A stretch of DNA of 64,000 nt from Molanna angustata (GCA_963576475.1 OY754986.1:5818174-5882173); one strand, 5' to 3'. Positions 1-11,755 are shown, numbered from the stretch's first letter. Notes: generated from the letters alone by a model not told the origin. Program-made: numbers and translations.

Positions 1-1499
1 CGTATGATTATAGGGGGACGAGTATCTCTTTAAGATAGATTAGTTTGAGGAGATTAGAGAGAGTTTGGTAAGAAAGGATGAGTACATGGGAATTTATTCT
101 ACTTTGGATTTTCGATCAGATCAGTTTTTTATGAACTCTGATATGGGTTCAAATTTTCTCAGTCCAAAATCGTACCGTATACACACGTTCTAAAGTATTT
201 CCAGTTTTTCTTCTGTGGATTCAAGGTACGCTGCATAGTCAAGTTTAGTTTTGTGTTGTATTTTTTGAGTTGGTTAAGTCCGTGGAAAGCTCGGAATATA
301 TGTACGTTGGCTTACTCTCTCAAACAGGCTTGACCACGAAAGATAGCATTGGAAAGACTGTTTTACTAAAAAAATCTCAGGTAACGGAGTCGGCTACGTA
401 CCTCTTAGAGATAAGCGTTGACCTTCCATTAGAATGGAATTTGATCATGCACCTATTGTTTCTCGAGCAACTGACTATTAAATCAAACACACAACACGTT
501 GCATTCTGAAGACTTATGAAATTTATCATTTTACAGGTCCGGACTATAAACACAATCAAAATCTGTGTTCCGAGGGAAACGAACCCTAGACTTTTCGTTC
601 AGGAATATGATATCAAAATCTAACTAATCAAGCCACGAAGGCCGATAATAAAAGATATTCAGTGTGTTATCAATATGTTCAGAGTTTTTACTTTGTGGTT
701 CATTTCAAAAGATTGCATTCATTACAATTCTCTGTTTCTTAATTCAATAAGATGACAACAATACGTAGTTGATAACAATTTTTTTGTTATAAACTAAAAA
801 TATATTTCTCTTATTTGTATCTGCCGCACAAATGAATCGCCACCATTTTTTTTACTTTTATTTTTGTTCTTTCTCTATTATATTTTTGGGTTTTTTCTAT
901 ATGTTTTTTTTGTTTTTATTCTGGTGTTGTTTTGGATCTCTCATAACATTTTTATATTGTTAGACCAAATTCAATTTTTTTTCATTGTTGGTTAGCTTAG
1001 GTTAGCGTTTATATTATGTGATATAGAAACCCACTGATAAGCATATTATATGGTTAGTGGGATCTTGTATAAATTAAAAAATATATAAAACGAACATGCG
1101 AATTTAAGAGTTTGCAAATCTCTAACCTGTCAAAGCATTTCTAATTTTATGTAAATACCTACATATGAATTTTTGTTAAATTTTCATGTTTCAAATGGCG
1201 CTCAATATACGTACGTTCGGCGAAACTACACATTTTGAACAATTGGTGGGTCAGGGCTCTGCGTACAATAATGTTTTAAATCACACTAGAAATATCATTT
1301 GGTTTTCTGGTACCCGAATCTCTCCGGAGAGTAAAGACATGAAAGATTCAAGGACCTCAACCTACGGATTTGGTATTCCGCAAGGGGTGAATATGGGGAT
1401 CGTGGTCAACACGAGATTTTACAACCGCTGGGTTATAGATACCTATGCGGTTCTAATTTATTGTTTTTGATGTGAAAATAACTCGAGAATTAATTTGAA
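1..1499. other. Unassigned AT-rich sequence
   Basis: I recognise no gene or element end here. The longest open stretch is 1186-1470 on the plus strand (94 codons). It has no motif I know, no supporting splice signals that I can see, and is best treated as unassigned. The 780-1000 segment is T-rich low-complexity DNA. Confidence 0.4.
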
Positions 1500-2100
1500 G
1501 TTTCACAACATTCTTTATCTTATAGAGGTAGGCTCAAAAAACGAACTCCATACTTCATGTTAACATCATATGTGTAAAGAGCGTAGATCTAGAGCTATTT
1601 TTCCATAGATATCCGTTAATTTCTTCTGTATGATTTCATCTGTCCAAATTTTCAAAATGCTCTCACGGTCTGTAAAATCGAGTTTTTTATATACTATTTA
1701 AAATTTCGATACAACAAAAATACACTCATCAAAAATGCATTCTAGGATTATCAAAATTTAAAGAAAAAATCTATGGTTTACCATATCAATGTGAAATAAA
1801 TTTCATATTTGAATGAAAATTGTATATAACAGAAGTAAAATAGCTTATGTATGGGAAAATTGAGTGATCAACTTCATATTGATATTGTATGTGTCTCTAT
1901 AGACATTAGTATATTTTTAACTCTCCACTTCTACCTTCCTCAAGGGGTAGGCAGTGAGAACCGAACACCGCATTCTTCTGTCCATCACCAATCGATGTAT
2001 ATGTGTCAATATTTGATAAGTTTCTCAACGGGTATCATGTAGAAAGTGCATACTATGAGTTTTGTGACAATGTTTTTGTGTTTATGGTGTATTGTAAAAA
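1500..2100. repeat. Diverged copy of the 60.5-61.6 kb degenerate repeat
   Basis: Two blocks match the repeat at 60.5-61.6 kb. Around 1550-1680 the shared text runs through TTAACATCATATGTGTAAAG, TAGAGCT, CCATAGATA and AATGCTCTCACG. Around 2015-2090 it runs through GGGTATCATGTAGA and ACTATGAGTTT. The block order differs from the downstream copy, so this is a rearranged relic. A hairpin-family arm follows it here, as at 61.7 kb. No coding capacity is seen and the class is unknown. Confidence 0.55.
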
Positions 2101-2312
2101 CTTTTGTCCTCTGAGAATCTTATATTTGTTTAAGAATCTAATAGAGAAGTTGATATTGTTAGTTCAATAGATGGCGTTACAAAAATGTTTCTATGTTATT
2201 TCATAGATATCAATAGTAAAAAATTCACAATTTCAAATGATCTGTTACTCATTATTAACATATTATATATGTAGAAGATTCAAAATTACATTGATAAAGG
2301 AGCTCTATAAGA

Positions 2313-2435
2313 AGGCATAAAGTGATCACGTAAACCAGCCGATGACAGGTCGTTTGCCCTGTAGGTGCCTTGAGTTCTAGATTCTTGTATAATATTCCAA
2401 CTTCGTCTCTATTGAGATGTTAAAAATTTCTTATT
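2313..2435 (-). repeat. Fragment of the hairpin element family
   Basis: The segment GCATAAAGTGATCACGTAAA, then CAGCCGATGACAGGTCGT, then CCAACTTCGTCTCTATTGAG matches an arm of the 595-bp hairpin element at 34332-34926 and the single-arm copy at 61675-61947. This copy has diverged and has only one arm. A further scrap (GACTCCCGACAG, then CCAATGTTTGCG) lies at about 3901-3950. Confidence 0.75.
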
Positions 2436-2484
2436 CTTCTTATTTTAGATCGTAGATCTGTTTTTTCGAGAAAGCTATTCCTAT

Positions 2485-2598
2485 GAAGCTGAGGTCCAGC
2501 TTTCCCTCCACCTCTTCGGTAGTCTTCCGGGAAGGCGATGCCCTTGTGGGATTTCGTTTGCCGCTATGGATGGGATTCGAGATGCGTCCATCCTGTTG
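2485..2598 (-). pseudogene. LINE reverse transcriptase C-terminal scrap
   Basis: The minus strand reads a short basic peptide with the LPGRLPKRWRESW pattern. It resembles the basic tail (RGRPPKRWRE type) near the C-terminus of many insect LINE polymerases. A related piece lies on the minus strand at about 62300-62480. No RT core is present. It abuts the 3' tail of the next LINE at 2599. Confidence 0.5.
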
Positions 2599-3785
2599 AT
2601 ATTGTATTGTATTGTATATATTTTATTTAGATGTAAAAAAATACAATTTCTTACATCTAGTATAAACAAAAATAAAAACAAACAATAAAAAAAATCAACA
2701 TCTGATGACTAAATGAACACACAAAAAAGACACGTACCTATCAATAACAATAAAACACAAAGTAAAAACAAAAGGAAAACAAACTACCACAATAGAAGTC
2801 ATCAAAGAACATGAAAAAAAAAACAATAATATAGTATCAAAACAAGCAAAACAGATATTATAGTCTTAGAACATAATATATAAACAATAGAAACACGATT
2901 TTTAAAAAAACTTTCGTTTTATGTATTCAGCACCTAAGCGACGAAAAGAGGCAAGACTAGACGCCTCCTTTACACATTCAGGCAAATCATTATAAAGTTG
3001 TAAGCCTTTGTAGTACACATTTTTTTGTGTACCTGCCAGGTTTGTCTGCGGCAGTCTAAAGTCCCGCCTACTTCTCGTCGGGTATGCGTGAACTTCAAAA
3101 TTGTACATAATATTTTTTTGTAAATAAGGTGGTATGGAGAGAAAGTTGCTAGGTATTTCAATAAGAGACAGAATTCAGAATTTTATGATAAGACAAAGAA
3201 CCAAAGAAGTCGATGTAGCGGAAAGGGTCGCTGGTCTTAAGTGGAGCTGGGCTGGGCATATTGCCAGATGCTAGGATTCACGATGGACCAAAAAGATCTT
3301 AGAATGGCGACCGAGAATAAGCCGAAGAGGTGTCGGCAGACCCCAGGCAAGGTGGTCTGATGACATCAAGAAATGTGCCGGAGGGAGATGGATGCAGTGT
3401 GCCCAAGACAGGGAGTTGTGGAGGATCAATGGGGAGGCCTATGTCCAAGAATGGATGAAAACAGGCTGAAGAAGAAGAAGAAGAAGAAGTAGAAGGTGGT
3501 AAAAGTCTATTTATTAATTTGTAAATAAAAATTAGCACATTCAGAATTATTTGTTGTTTCACTGTCAACTGCTGTTTCAACTGCTAAAGCATATATTCAA
3601 TACGGGTAAATCTATTGCATTTTAATATTGTCCTCATTGCTCTGTTTTGTATTATCTGTAGTTTTTTATTTTCACCTACATTGCTCATAAATAATACACT
3701 TGAGCAGTAGTTAATGTGCAGAATAACAATGCTATTATACACTAATTTAGATGTTTTTAAATCAATAATATGGTCCCTCAAAAAT
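2599..3785 (-). pseudogene. CR1/jockey-like LINE, 5'-truncated, split by an RTE insertion
   Basis: The minus strand carries the C-terminal part of a LINE polymerase in two blocks. At 3781-3502 it reads LVYNSIVILHINYCSSVLF and then LQIIQNRAMRTILKCNR, which is the thumb region after the RT palm. At 3134-2902 it reads YPTRSRRDFRLPQ and then GLQLYNDLPECVKEAS, the usual ending of CR1/jockey-type proteins. The blocks are separated by a plus-strand RTE fragment at 3135-3492. Removing that insertion and one target duplication restores the reading frame through a LLPPYL junction. The 3' UTR runs from 2901 to 2599 and ends in a TACAA-type tail. The RT active site is missing and the copy is dead. Confidence 0.75.
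3135..3492 (+). mobile_element. 5'-truncated RTE-like LINE with GAA tail
   Basis: The fragment opens on a peptide starting MERKLLGISIRDRIQNFMI and continues through VAERVAGLKWSWAGHIA, RRGVGRPQARWSDDIKK and EAYVQEWMKTG. This is the C-terminal tail of RTE-type polymerases of insects. A stop codon interrupts it just after AGHIA. It ends in a GAA repeat (about 3466-3492). A 9-bp duplication AAGGTGGTA flanks it exactly (3126-3134 and 3493-3501), as expected for target-primed reverse transcription. Only about 358 bp of the 3' end was copied. Confidence 0.85.
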
Positions 3786-4167
3786 CTTCTCCTAGCTCTG
3801 CTCCATCGTATGATGTCCTCGGTCTCACAGGTTCGCCTAATGTCGTTTTTGCAAATTCTTAAAAATTAAAAAAAAAAATTAAAATTAAATTTAAAAATTT
3901 GACTGAAACAAATATCTTTTGACTCCCGACAGCGAAAAAATCCAATGTTTGCGTAGGTATATGTAATATACAACCTTTAAAAATATATTCGATTTATATA
4001 AATAACTTATTATATGTAAAAAAAAATATTACATTTTTATATTATGTGCTTTAAATATATTATGCATCATATGTTTACGAAAGATGGCTGCTTGAAACGT
4101 TAATTATTTTTTTACATAATCACAGGCATTTCATAAATATCATAAATAATAAAAAAATTAAAAAAAT
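3786..4167. other. Unassigned AT-rich sequence
   Basis: AT-rich DNA without a gene. About 3795-3860 on the minus strand could encode a scrap like CETEDIIRWSRARRRF, typical of LINE polymerase tails. The stretch 3901-3950 is a piece of the hairpin element family. Confidence 0.4.
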
Positions 4168-4217
4168 ATACTAGGTATAAATGAAAACACTAATATTTGT
4201 TTAAGTTTCACTATTTA

Positions 4218-4598
4218 ATTCGGTATTTTAAGTTTATTCTATAGATACTACCACGGGAATTGCTCAGAAGAACTTGCATCTTTGGTCCCTCCTCCACCCA
4301 CTCGCAACAGAGTCACTCGCTTCACTCAATCGCAGCACCCATTCACAGTGGACCTTCAACATATACGAACAAGTCGCTTCTCGAACTCCTTTATTAATAC
4401 AGCAGCCCGACTGTGGAACGATCTTCCGAATTCTGTGTTTCCACCTTCGTACAACCCGGGTCTTTAAAAATCCGAATTAACAAACTCTTTTCTAGATTGC
4501 AAACCCCTCCCAACGCTGCGAAGTGCGCTTCTTCGGAAGAACAAAATGGACCCAAATCCTAATAGCTGGTGTCCACTACGTGGACATGGTAAAAAAAA
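4218..4598 (+). pseudogene. CR1-B LINE 3' fragment
   Basis: Nearly identical over its length to the 3' part of the longer CR1-B copy at 35440-36162. It encodes the tail LASLVPPPPTRNRVTRFTQS and AARLWNDLPNSVFPPSYNP in one frame. A one-base loss near 4465 (GGTCTTTAAAAATCC versus GGTCTTTTTAAAATCC) breaks the frame that remains open in the longer copy. The A-rich end at 4590-4598 is the LINE tail. No RT core is present. Confidence 0.8.
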
Positions 4599-4715
4599 TT
4601 AACACTGGCACTGACCGGTATCGATCTGTTGAAGATCATCGTCAGAGTGCACTCTGACTGAATGCACTCTGACGATGATCTTCAACAGATCGATACCGGG
4701 CAGTGCCAGTGTTAA
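4599..4715. repeat. 117-bp near-perfect hairpin
   Basis: A 53-bp left arm (4599-4651) and right arm (4663-4715) pair with about one mismatch around an 11-base loop. The arm starts TTAACACTGGCACTGACCGG. It follows directly on the A-tail of the CR1-B fragment and runs into the outer inverted-repeat arm. It is too perfect and too long to be a terminator. A miniature fold-back element or a snap-back copying product are both possible. Confidence 0.8.
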
Positions 4716-4770
4716 ATTAAATAGTGAAACTTAGAAATTATTGTTTTCATTTACACCTAGTATAATGGAG

Positions 4771-6330
4771 TTTCACCACGAATAATCCGTCGACAAAATT
4801 AACAATTTAAAAAAATATAACACCAAATATATAATTAAATCTTTTTTAATATATTGTGTCATCTTTGGTCACATGCACCAAATAATATATATATATATAT
4901 ATTTTTAAACTGCGTTGAAGTCGTTATACTACTATAAATGAATTGTAGGTATCCCTTTAGTTTGTATTTTCTCACTATATGTTGATATTGGGTTCTAGAA
5001 GCTTTAATGCTATTTGATCCAATCATTGCATAAATATTTATGGATTACGAGAACCATAATAATTATGTATGTACACTTAGGCGTTTTGCAAATACAAACA
5101 TGGTGGTGCATTTTCAAACAATACCAGATTTACCGAACCAACGGTTTACGTATGCAAAGCCGACGAACTCTCAACTGCGAAATAAAACATTGCAACGAAT
5201 GGTAAAAGTCTATTGTCATAAAAAACATTGCTCAATGTTGGTTAACAATTAAATTGGACAATAGAGCAAAAGCATTGTCAACAAGAAGTGGTTTTAAAAA
5301 TAAATTACCTATTGGTACTGGTACCTTGTGGTTCACGATCTATATTGTTTTACGGCTATCCAATTCAATTCTATGGAAAAATCACTGTGAAATAGAACAA
5401 AATGTTATATTAAGTATGAATTTACTTATTTTATAGTTTTAATACATGATCACTGTTGTTAGGGATATCCATTTAAATCCTCTCCTTAACCGTATCCCTA
5501 TCATAGACAATATATCCCAACCCGCTTAGCCGAGAAGAAATGTTACAAAAAGAAGACTACCTACAAACAGTATAGATCTACAGTACAGCGAGTTAACTTC
5601 GAGAGACGACACAGTGCACTTCACTTACATAATATTAGGTAGGTAATCAGTTTAACTACGTTAAAGAGTATTTTTCTACATAGTTTTCTTCGTCAAGTTA
5701 TAGTTACTTCATGTAGTTTTGTGTTCCTGTGCTGCAAATAATAACAAGTTCATCTTCAATATTGGTTCGTCGCGGCTGGTGATAAGTACAAATTTACCTT
5801 CATTGATCTATGCTCCTTTCGAAATATTGTATACCTTCGTTCCCGATTTCAATCCCTTCATACAGTCCATTTGCTCCAACAACTGTATATCCCACAATGC
5901 AGGGCAACCAGGGGCAGGTGTGTGGGTGCGTTTTATGTGAACATGTTTATGTTTGTATCGGCCTTCGTGGCTCAGTTGGTTGTATTATTGGTTTATCCTC
6001 CATAGGCTCCCAAGCAGACCACTCGGAGTCGTCAATAATTATAAATAAACAAATTGTTATTTATAAATTAACAAATTGTTATAAATAAACAAAGACAAAA
6101 TACTCCATGCTAATTGAAATCTCTTTCATTTAGCATTTCGTCAGTTGTATAAAATGATATATCGACGAGATACATCTTCGTCTCTCTCTCAAAACTACCT
6201 TCTTACAAATACCGTATGTGAGGTGGCAGTTTATTATACAGCTTAATACTCTGTCCCACAACGCTATTTGCGACATTTGCCAGTCTGCACTTTGCAGGTC
6301 TGATGTTGTTTGCACTTCGCGTATTATTTA
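4771..6330. other. Unassigned sequence with minor repeats
   Basis: No gene or complete element recognised. An AT dinucleotide run occupies about 4887-4902. A tRNA-like scrap (GGCTCAGTTGG) at about 5971-5981 resembles the A-box of the SINE-C family but its B-box is missing. Open stretches at 5014-5436 and 5719-6088 show no known motif. Confidence 0.4.
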
Positions 6331-8297
6331 TTTATTATTTTATTTTATAGAATACAACAGCAATACAATAAAGATTTATACAAATATACAGAGATAATTT
6401 TTATGTTGCCAATTATAGTATTCTAAATATATTAAGTACATTCACATTTATTAACAACTAGTTGCATGTAGCACATGAGATCCAACTATCGTTAGCTATA
6501 GTAAGTATGTATTTTATTTTATTTTATTTTATAGAATACAACAGCAATACAATAAAGATTTATACAAATATACAGAGATAATTTTTATGTTGCCAATTAT
6601 AGTATTCTAAATATATTAAGTACATTCACATTTATTAACAACTAGTTGCATGTAGCACATGAGATCCAACTATCGTTAGCTATAGTAAGTATGTATTTTA
6701 TTTTATTTTATTTTATAGAATACAACAGCAATACAATAAAGATTTATACAAATATACAGAGATAATTTTTATGTTGCCAATTATAGTATTCTAAATATAT
6801 TAAGTACATTCACATTTATTAACAACTAGTTGCATGTAGCACATGAGATCCAACTATCGTTAGCTATAGTAAGTATGTATTTTATTTTATTTTATTTTTT
6901 AGAATACAACAGCAATACAATAAAGATTTATACAAATATACAGAGATAATTTTTATGTTGCCAATTATAGTATTCTAAATATATTAAGTACATTCACATT
7001 TATTAACAACTAGTTGCATGTAGCACATGAGATCCAACTATCGTTAGCTATAGTAAGTATGTATTTTATTTTATTTTATTTTATAGAATACAACAGCAAT
7101 ACAATAAAGATTTATACAAATATACAGAGATAATTTTTATGTTGCCAATTATAGTATTCTAAATATATTAAGTACATTCACATTTATTAACAACTAGTTG
7201 CATGTAGCACATGAGATCCAACTATCGTTAGCTATAGTAAGTATGTATTTTATTTTATTTTATTTTTTAGAATACAACAGCAATACAATAAAGATTTATA
7301 CAAATATACAGAGATAATTTTTATGTTGCCAATTATAGTATTCTAAATATATTAAGTACATTCACATTTATTAACAACTAGTTGCATGTAGCACATGAGA
7401 TCCAACTATCGTTAGCTATAGTAAGTATGTATTTTATTTTATTTTATTTTATAGAATACAACAGCAATACAATAAAGATTTATACAAATATACAGAGATA
7501 ATTTTTATGTTGCCAATTATAGTATTCTAAATATATTAAGTACATTCACATTTATTAACAACTAGTTGCATGTAGCACATGAGATCCAACTATCGTTAGC
7601 TATAGTAAGTATGTATTTTATTTTATTTTATTTTATAGAATACAACAGCAATACAATAAAGATTTATACAAATATACAGAGATAATTTTTATGTTGCCAA
7701 TTATAGTATTCTAAATATATTAAGTACATTCACATTTATTAACAACTAGTTGCATGTAGCACATGAGATCCAACTATCGTTAGCTATAGTAAGTATGTAT
7801 TTTATTTTATTTTATTTTATAGAATACAACAGCAATACAATAAAGATTTATACAAATATACAGAGATAATTTTTATGTTGCCAATTATAGTATTCTAAAT
7901 ATATTAAGTACATTCACATTTATTAACAACTAGTTGCATGTAGCACATGAGATCCAACTATCGTTAGCTATAGTAAGTATGTATTTTATTTTATTTTATT
8001 TTATAGAATACAACAGCAATACAATAAAGATTTATACAAATATACAGAGATAATTTTTATGTTGCCAATTATAGTATTCTAAATATATTAAGTACATTCA
8101 CATTTATTAACAACTAGTTGCATGTAGCACATGAGATCCAACTATCGTTAGCTATAGTAAGTATGTATTTTATTTTATTTTATTTTATAGAATACATCAG
8201 CAATACAATAAAGATTTATACAAATATACAGAGATAATTTTTATGTTGCCAATTATAGTATTCTAAATATATTAAGTACATACACATTTATTAACAA
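6331..8297 (+). repeat. 184-bp satellite array, 11 units
   Basis: Unit starts marked by AATACAACAGC fall at 6351, 6535, 6719, 6903, 7087, 7271, 7455, 7639, 7823, 8007 and 8191, an exact 184-bp spacing; the last unit stops at 8297. Units are almost identical. The visible differences are a TTTTTTAG in place of TTTTATAG in two units and one base change in the last. Each unit has a TTTTA-repeat block and ends with ACTAGTTGCATGTAGCAC followed by GAGATCCAACT. That segment is the left terminus of the Helentron-like family found at 9730, 26534 and 39381. The homogeneity implies recent amplification. Confidence 0.95.
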
Positions 8298-8689
8298 TTA
8301 TGAAGACAGGATGGGAAAGGAGAGAGGTAGGGAGGGGAGTCGGGGAAAGCATCGACCACTAGAAACTCATATTATGATTTTTTTTTTTTTTTTATTGAGT
8401 ATCATAATATGAACATACACATAGTACAAATATATAAATTAATACAATTTTTTTTTTCAATAGGTACTGTCCCAAAAAAGTTAAAAACTTGTGCTTGATT
8501 TACCTCACGTGTCTCAATGTATGAATAATAATAAATTAAAATTAAGTTAAAGGGGCACAATTAAGTTTTTTTTGAATACATAAAAAACTTGAAGCAAACA
8601 TATCCAATTCCGTATCCCTCAAACAATTTCTATTGTACCCAGTACAAATTATACCGATGATATTCCGAGTTAAGAGGAGTATTTCTCAT
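8298..8689. other. Unassigned sequence with a poly-T hairpin
   Basis: No gene seen. CATATTATGAT at 8368-8378 and ATCATAATATG at 8401-8411 are inverted around a poly-T run, giving a small hairpin. The rest is AT-rich. Confidence 0.4.
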
Positions 8690-8880
8690 ATTGCGTCGAG
8701 CATAGGGTTGGGTATCTGACTGGTGATCTAACGGTCACGAATTCGATTCCCGACACTGTTTTAATTGTGTTTACAAGCTGGATCTATGAGACTTGCTCAA
8801 AATTACGTGCGTGTTAAATTAATATTTTTCATAGTACATGTTAGTTTCCTGAGAAGCAATATAACCGAAATGAATAAATT
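8690..8880 (+). mobile_element. SINE-B, tRNA-derived
   Basis: The head contains GGTTGGGTATCTGACTGG and, near 8736-8751, ACGAATTCGATTCCCG, which resembles a tRNA B-box (RNA polymerase III promoter). The body continues GCTGGATCTATGAGAC, then GCGTGTTAAATTAATAT and CTGAGAAGCAATAT, before an A-rich tail. The same body recurs at 18119-18252, so this is an interspersed element and not a tRNA gene. The A-box is degenerate. Confidence 0.75.
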
Positions 8881-9729
8881 ATTACAAAAAAAATGATTTC
8901 GATATTAGTCATTTATGTAAATATCTGAAAGAACTTTGTCTATAATATTTATATCACCTGATGCTTGTTATATCAACTCATACATAATACCTTTGTATGT
9001 ATAATACACGTTTTGCACTTTACCAGATGTTTGCGTTTCTACGTGAATTATTAATTTCTTCCACATATAAGTGGCTTTGTTGGAAACGGAATATGGGGCT
9101 AAGATATTCTCACAACAACTTCACAATAGGTATTATTTTGAAAATTAATCTGATATTTAATAATTTATATGATTTCACAAAACCAACTCATATTAATTGT
9201 TTATTGTTTATTATTATACTATAGAACATAGGCCTGAGATAAGCGCTTGTTCTCGTCAATTGCATTATCAACATATATCAAAATACATTATATCACGAGA
9301 TATTATCAAAATGCATCACAATATCACAAATACATCAGCAGAAAAGGAAAAAAAAACATAACATATAGAAATGAAATGAAACAAATACAACAGTCTTACT
9401 AATAAACGTGTTGTAAAAGTTATACGACCATTTAACACCCGTGTAGGTAAAAATGTTACCAATAAACGCTGTGTAGCAGATCAGTTGGTCAACGACTGTG
9501 TATCTCTCATACAAATTTTACACATCGCTTGCCCGCCTGTTCTAGGTAGTTACGCGGTGTTTTAAGACAAATTTCATATATCAAAAATCGAATTTGATTT
9601 TGATATGCGTGTTTATATTGTTATATCTTGGAATAATATGACGAAACCTCTTTATAAATTATTTAAATTCTCGATAATTGTGCATTTTAGGAGCGAAAAA
9701 ATGACAAAAAATCAGCTCTTTATCTAAAA
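8881..9729. other. Unassigned AT-rich sequence
   Basis: No gene. Two short related phrases (ACTAATAAACGTGTTGTA near 9398 and CCAATAAACGCTGTGTAG near 9459) and GTAGTTACGCGGTGTTTTA near 9547 hint at the ends of a decayed transposon, but I could not define a boundary or target duplication. Confidence 0.35.
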
Positions 9730-10745
9730 CTAGTTGCATGTAACACATGAGATCCAATTGTCGATAGCGATAGTATGTATAGTTGAAGAATATGTACCAA
9801 ACTATAAACCCATAAATACAAATTATTGAATATTTTCAGATATTTTGTTTTCTATACAACATATGTAGGTATGTATGTCAAGATAGGATAGTATGGAGGA
9901 AGTTCCTTTTTTCCTACCCAGAATATGAAAATAGCATGATGGTATGTATGTTTGGAGATGAAGTATCAAACTATTAAGTCTTCTTACATATTGTGTATAG
10001 GCGACTACCATACAAAATGTATGAAGCGATGTCGTCACTAAATTCAATTTTTAAAAAAATTGTTAAAAAAAATTGAGATCTTCTACTACAATGTTAATAT
10101 TTTTTATAGAAAATTAAATTATCTAGTTGGGGTGTTTCGGCTTTTTTCGATAATTGTATAGGTTTTGGAAATATAGGCAGTTAAACTCATAATTTTAGCA
10201 TAAAAAAAATATTTTTGTTAATAAAAAATGTTTGAGAAACCCTGGAATTTTTTTGAAAAAACTTATTTGAGATTTTGTATTTGTCTATGTTTTTACCAAT
10301 TTTCAGCGTTCTAGCTATTATGGTTTCTGAGATATAGGGAAAAATAAAATAAAAATTCAAAAGTTGATAACCCCTGACTGAAACAAAAATTCAAAATTCC
10401 GAGTATAAAAGTTTTGTAGGCCTCTAACTTTTTATATATTCTGAAATTTTGGGCTCTGTAAATTGAGCGGATCAAAAGTTATAAGGGGGGGACGGACACA
10501 CACACACACACAGGCACACACACACACAGACACACAGACACACGAAATGTTCTACTCCGAATTCTGAGTAAATCCGTGTATGGAACATATATGCTTCGAA
10601 GCCTCTAAGTTGGTGTTTTTTGACTTCAAAGTTGGAAAAGCCGTGAAAAAAGTAGACCTCTCCATACAATTCTCGCGTATTCTGGCTTGATACATTGTCG
10701 ATATGTTAAGGGATAAAGTTCTCCTGAACAAATCGACAGTTGGAT
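9730..10745 (+). mobile_element. Helentron-like non-autonomous element, copy 1
   Basis: The left end begins CTAGTTGCATGTAACACATG and carries a variant of ATCCAACTGTCGAT about 22 bp inside. The right end terminates in ATCGACAGTTGGAT, the reverse complement, so the inverted repeats are asymmetrically placed. A CA microsatellite lies at about 10497-10543, and a stem-loop candidate (GGATAAAGTTCTCC) just before the right end. Asymmetric inverted repeats, an internal microsatellite and a 3' stem-loop are the hallmarks described for Helentron-associated (DINE-1/HINE) elements. There is no coding capacity, so it would need helicase and Rep functions from elsewhere. Copies 4 and 1 align over their full length. 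Confidence 0.8.
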
Positions 10746-11072
10746 GATGCTTGCTTGGATATTCGTATGATGAAATTATTCGTTATACTTTCCATATTCC
10801 TATTTTGAAATGTGAAAAACATATGAAAATATTAACTACGACAAACGTCAAAATTATAATGGCGGATGGGCGCTGGCGGCTTTGCGCATGCGCGAGTGGG
10901 AAATTACAACGTTGTCGGATTATTTTTTGTTGTACTCTTGTTGTAGCTACACATTCGTTATACAGCGTTTATTAGTAAGATTTTCAAATAATCGCTGCAC
11001 GGGCTTTACACGGTTTCGTTTATAGGGCCGTTCAATTGAACCAAATTTATTTTTATAAATAACACTGTTAGA
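10746..11072. other. Unassigned sequence
   Basis: No gene or known element. The 10855-10935 part is relatively GC-rich (GCGGATGGGCGCTGGCGG, GCGCATGCGCGAG), but no start or splice signal supports a coding role. Confidence 0.35.
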
Positions 11073-11439
11073 GACTGCTGCCAACGTACCTATTTTTCAA
11101 TTTGATATACCATCATTATTTCTTATCAAATCGTTTTGAAAAAAAGAGCTTAGATAGTTTGGGTATTCATAAAGAAAAATGTATCTTTACTTTTTGATAA
11201 TGTTCTGTTTAAATTCTTGTAGAAAAATAATGGCATACCCCGATTTTCAACGTTTATCTTATATTTTTAATAAAATATAAGGCGTAGTTCAACATATTTT
11301 TTATAAATTAAAGAAGACAAAAATATCTAGAAAAATACGATGTGACGTCGCATTAATGCTTCAGGTTTAGAAAATAAACCTAAAAAACATTTATTTTCCA
11401 TTCAGCGGCATTGTGAAATATAAGTTATTTTGGTTTATT

Positions 11440-11453
11440 AACTTAACCCGATG
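11440..11453 (+). repeat. Left target-site duplication of the I-like LINE
   Basis: AACTTAACCCGATG occurs here and again, identically, at 16988-17001. The pair defines the insertion as 11454-16987. Confidence 0.9.
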
Positions 11454-11755
11454 AGTCTCGTCGCGACGTTGCCAGTGAGCGGTTGTGTTTAGTGCATATT
11501 TCGGATCTACCCACAAGTACCTACTACACTACGCAGCGAACAGATAAGATTCCATTGCTGTCATTTTTGTTTTATTATTTCATTTTTATTCTTACAAAAA
11601 TTGTTTTGATTATTTCAATGTAGCATATTTGGTATTAATATTTACCTATTGTTTTTGTTGCTTTTTGTCTATTTGACATTAACAATTTTTGTTTCGTATT
11701 TTTTATTTAACTGTTAAATATCTATTTTATTTGATTTAAATACTGCATCGCGGAT
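11454..11755 (+). promoter_or_regulatory. 5' UTR and presumed internal promoter of the I-like LINE
   Basis: The 302 bp between the left target duplication and the ORF1 start begins AGTCTCGTCGCGACGTTGCC, GC-richer than its surroundings. LINEs of this superfamily normally carry an internal RNA polymerase II promoter here; that role is inferred from the family. It holds no open frame of note. Confidence 0.55.

Larger units (their letters stand above)
4168..4770. repeat. Inverted-repeat structure enclosing a CR1-B fragment
   Basis: About 50 bp at 4168-4217 (TACTAGGTATAAATGAAAAC through TTTCACTATTTAAT) returns in reverse complement at about 4711-4768 (ATTAAATAGTGAAACTTA through CACCTAGTATA). Between the arms lie a CR1-B LINE fragment and a 117-bp hairpin. 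The arms could be the ends of a fold-back transposon into which the LINE inserted, or products of a local inverted duplication. No clear target duplication was found. Confidence 0.6.

Noticed and set aside
1186..1470. 94-codon plus-strand gene
   Set aside because: No motif, no promoter or splice signals seen; length is compatible with chance in this amount of DNA.
4599..4715. Transcription terminator hairpin
   Set aside because: A 53-bp-arm hairpin in a eukaryotic LINE junction is not a bacterial-type terminator.
6331..8297. CRISPR array
   Set aside because: Units are 184 bp and nearly identical throughout, with no unique spacers, in a eukaryotic-type repeat context.
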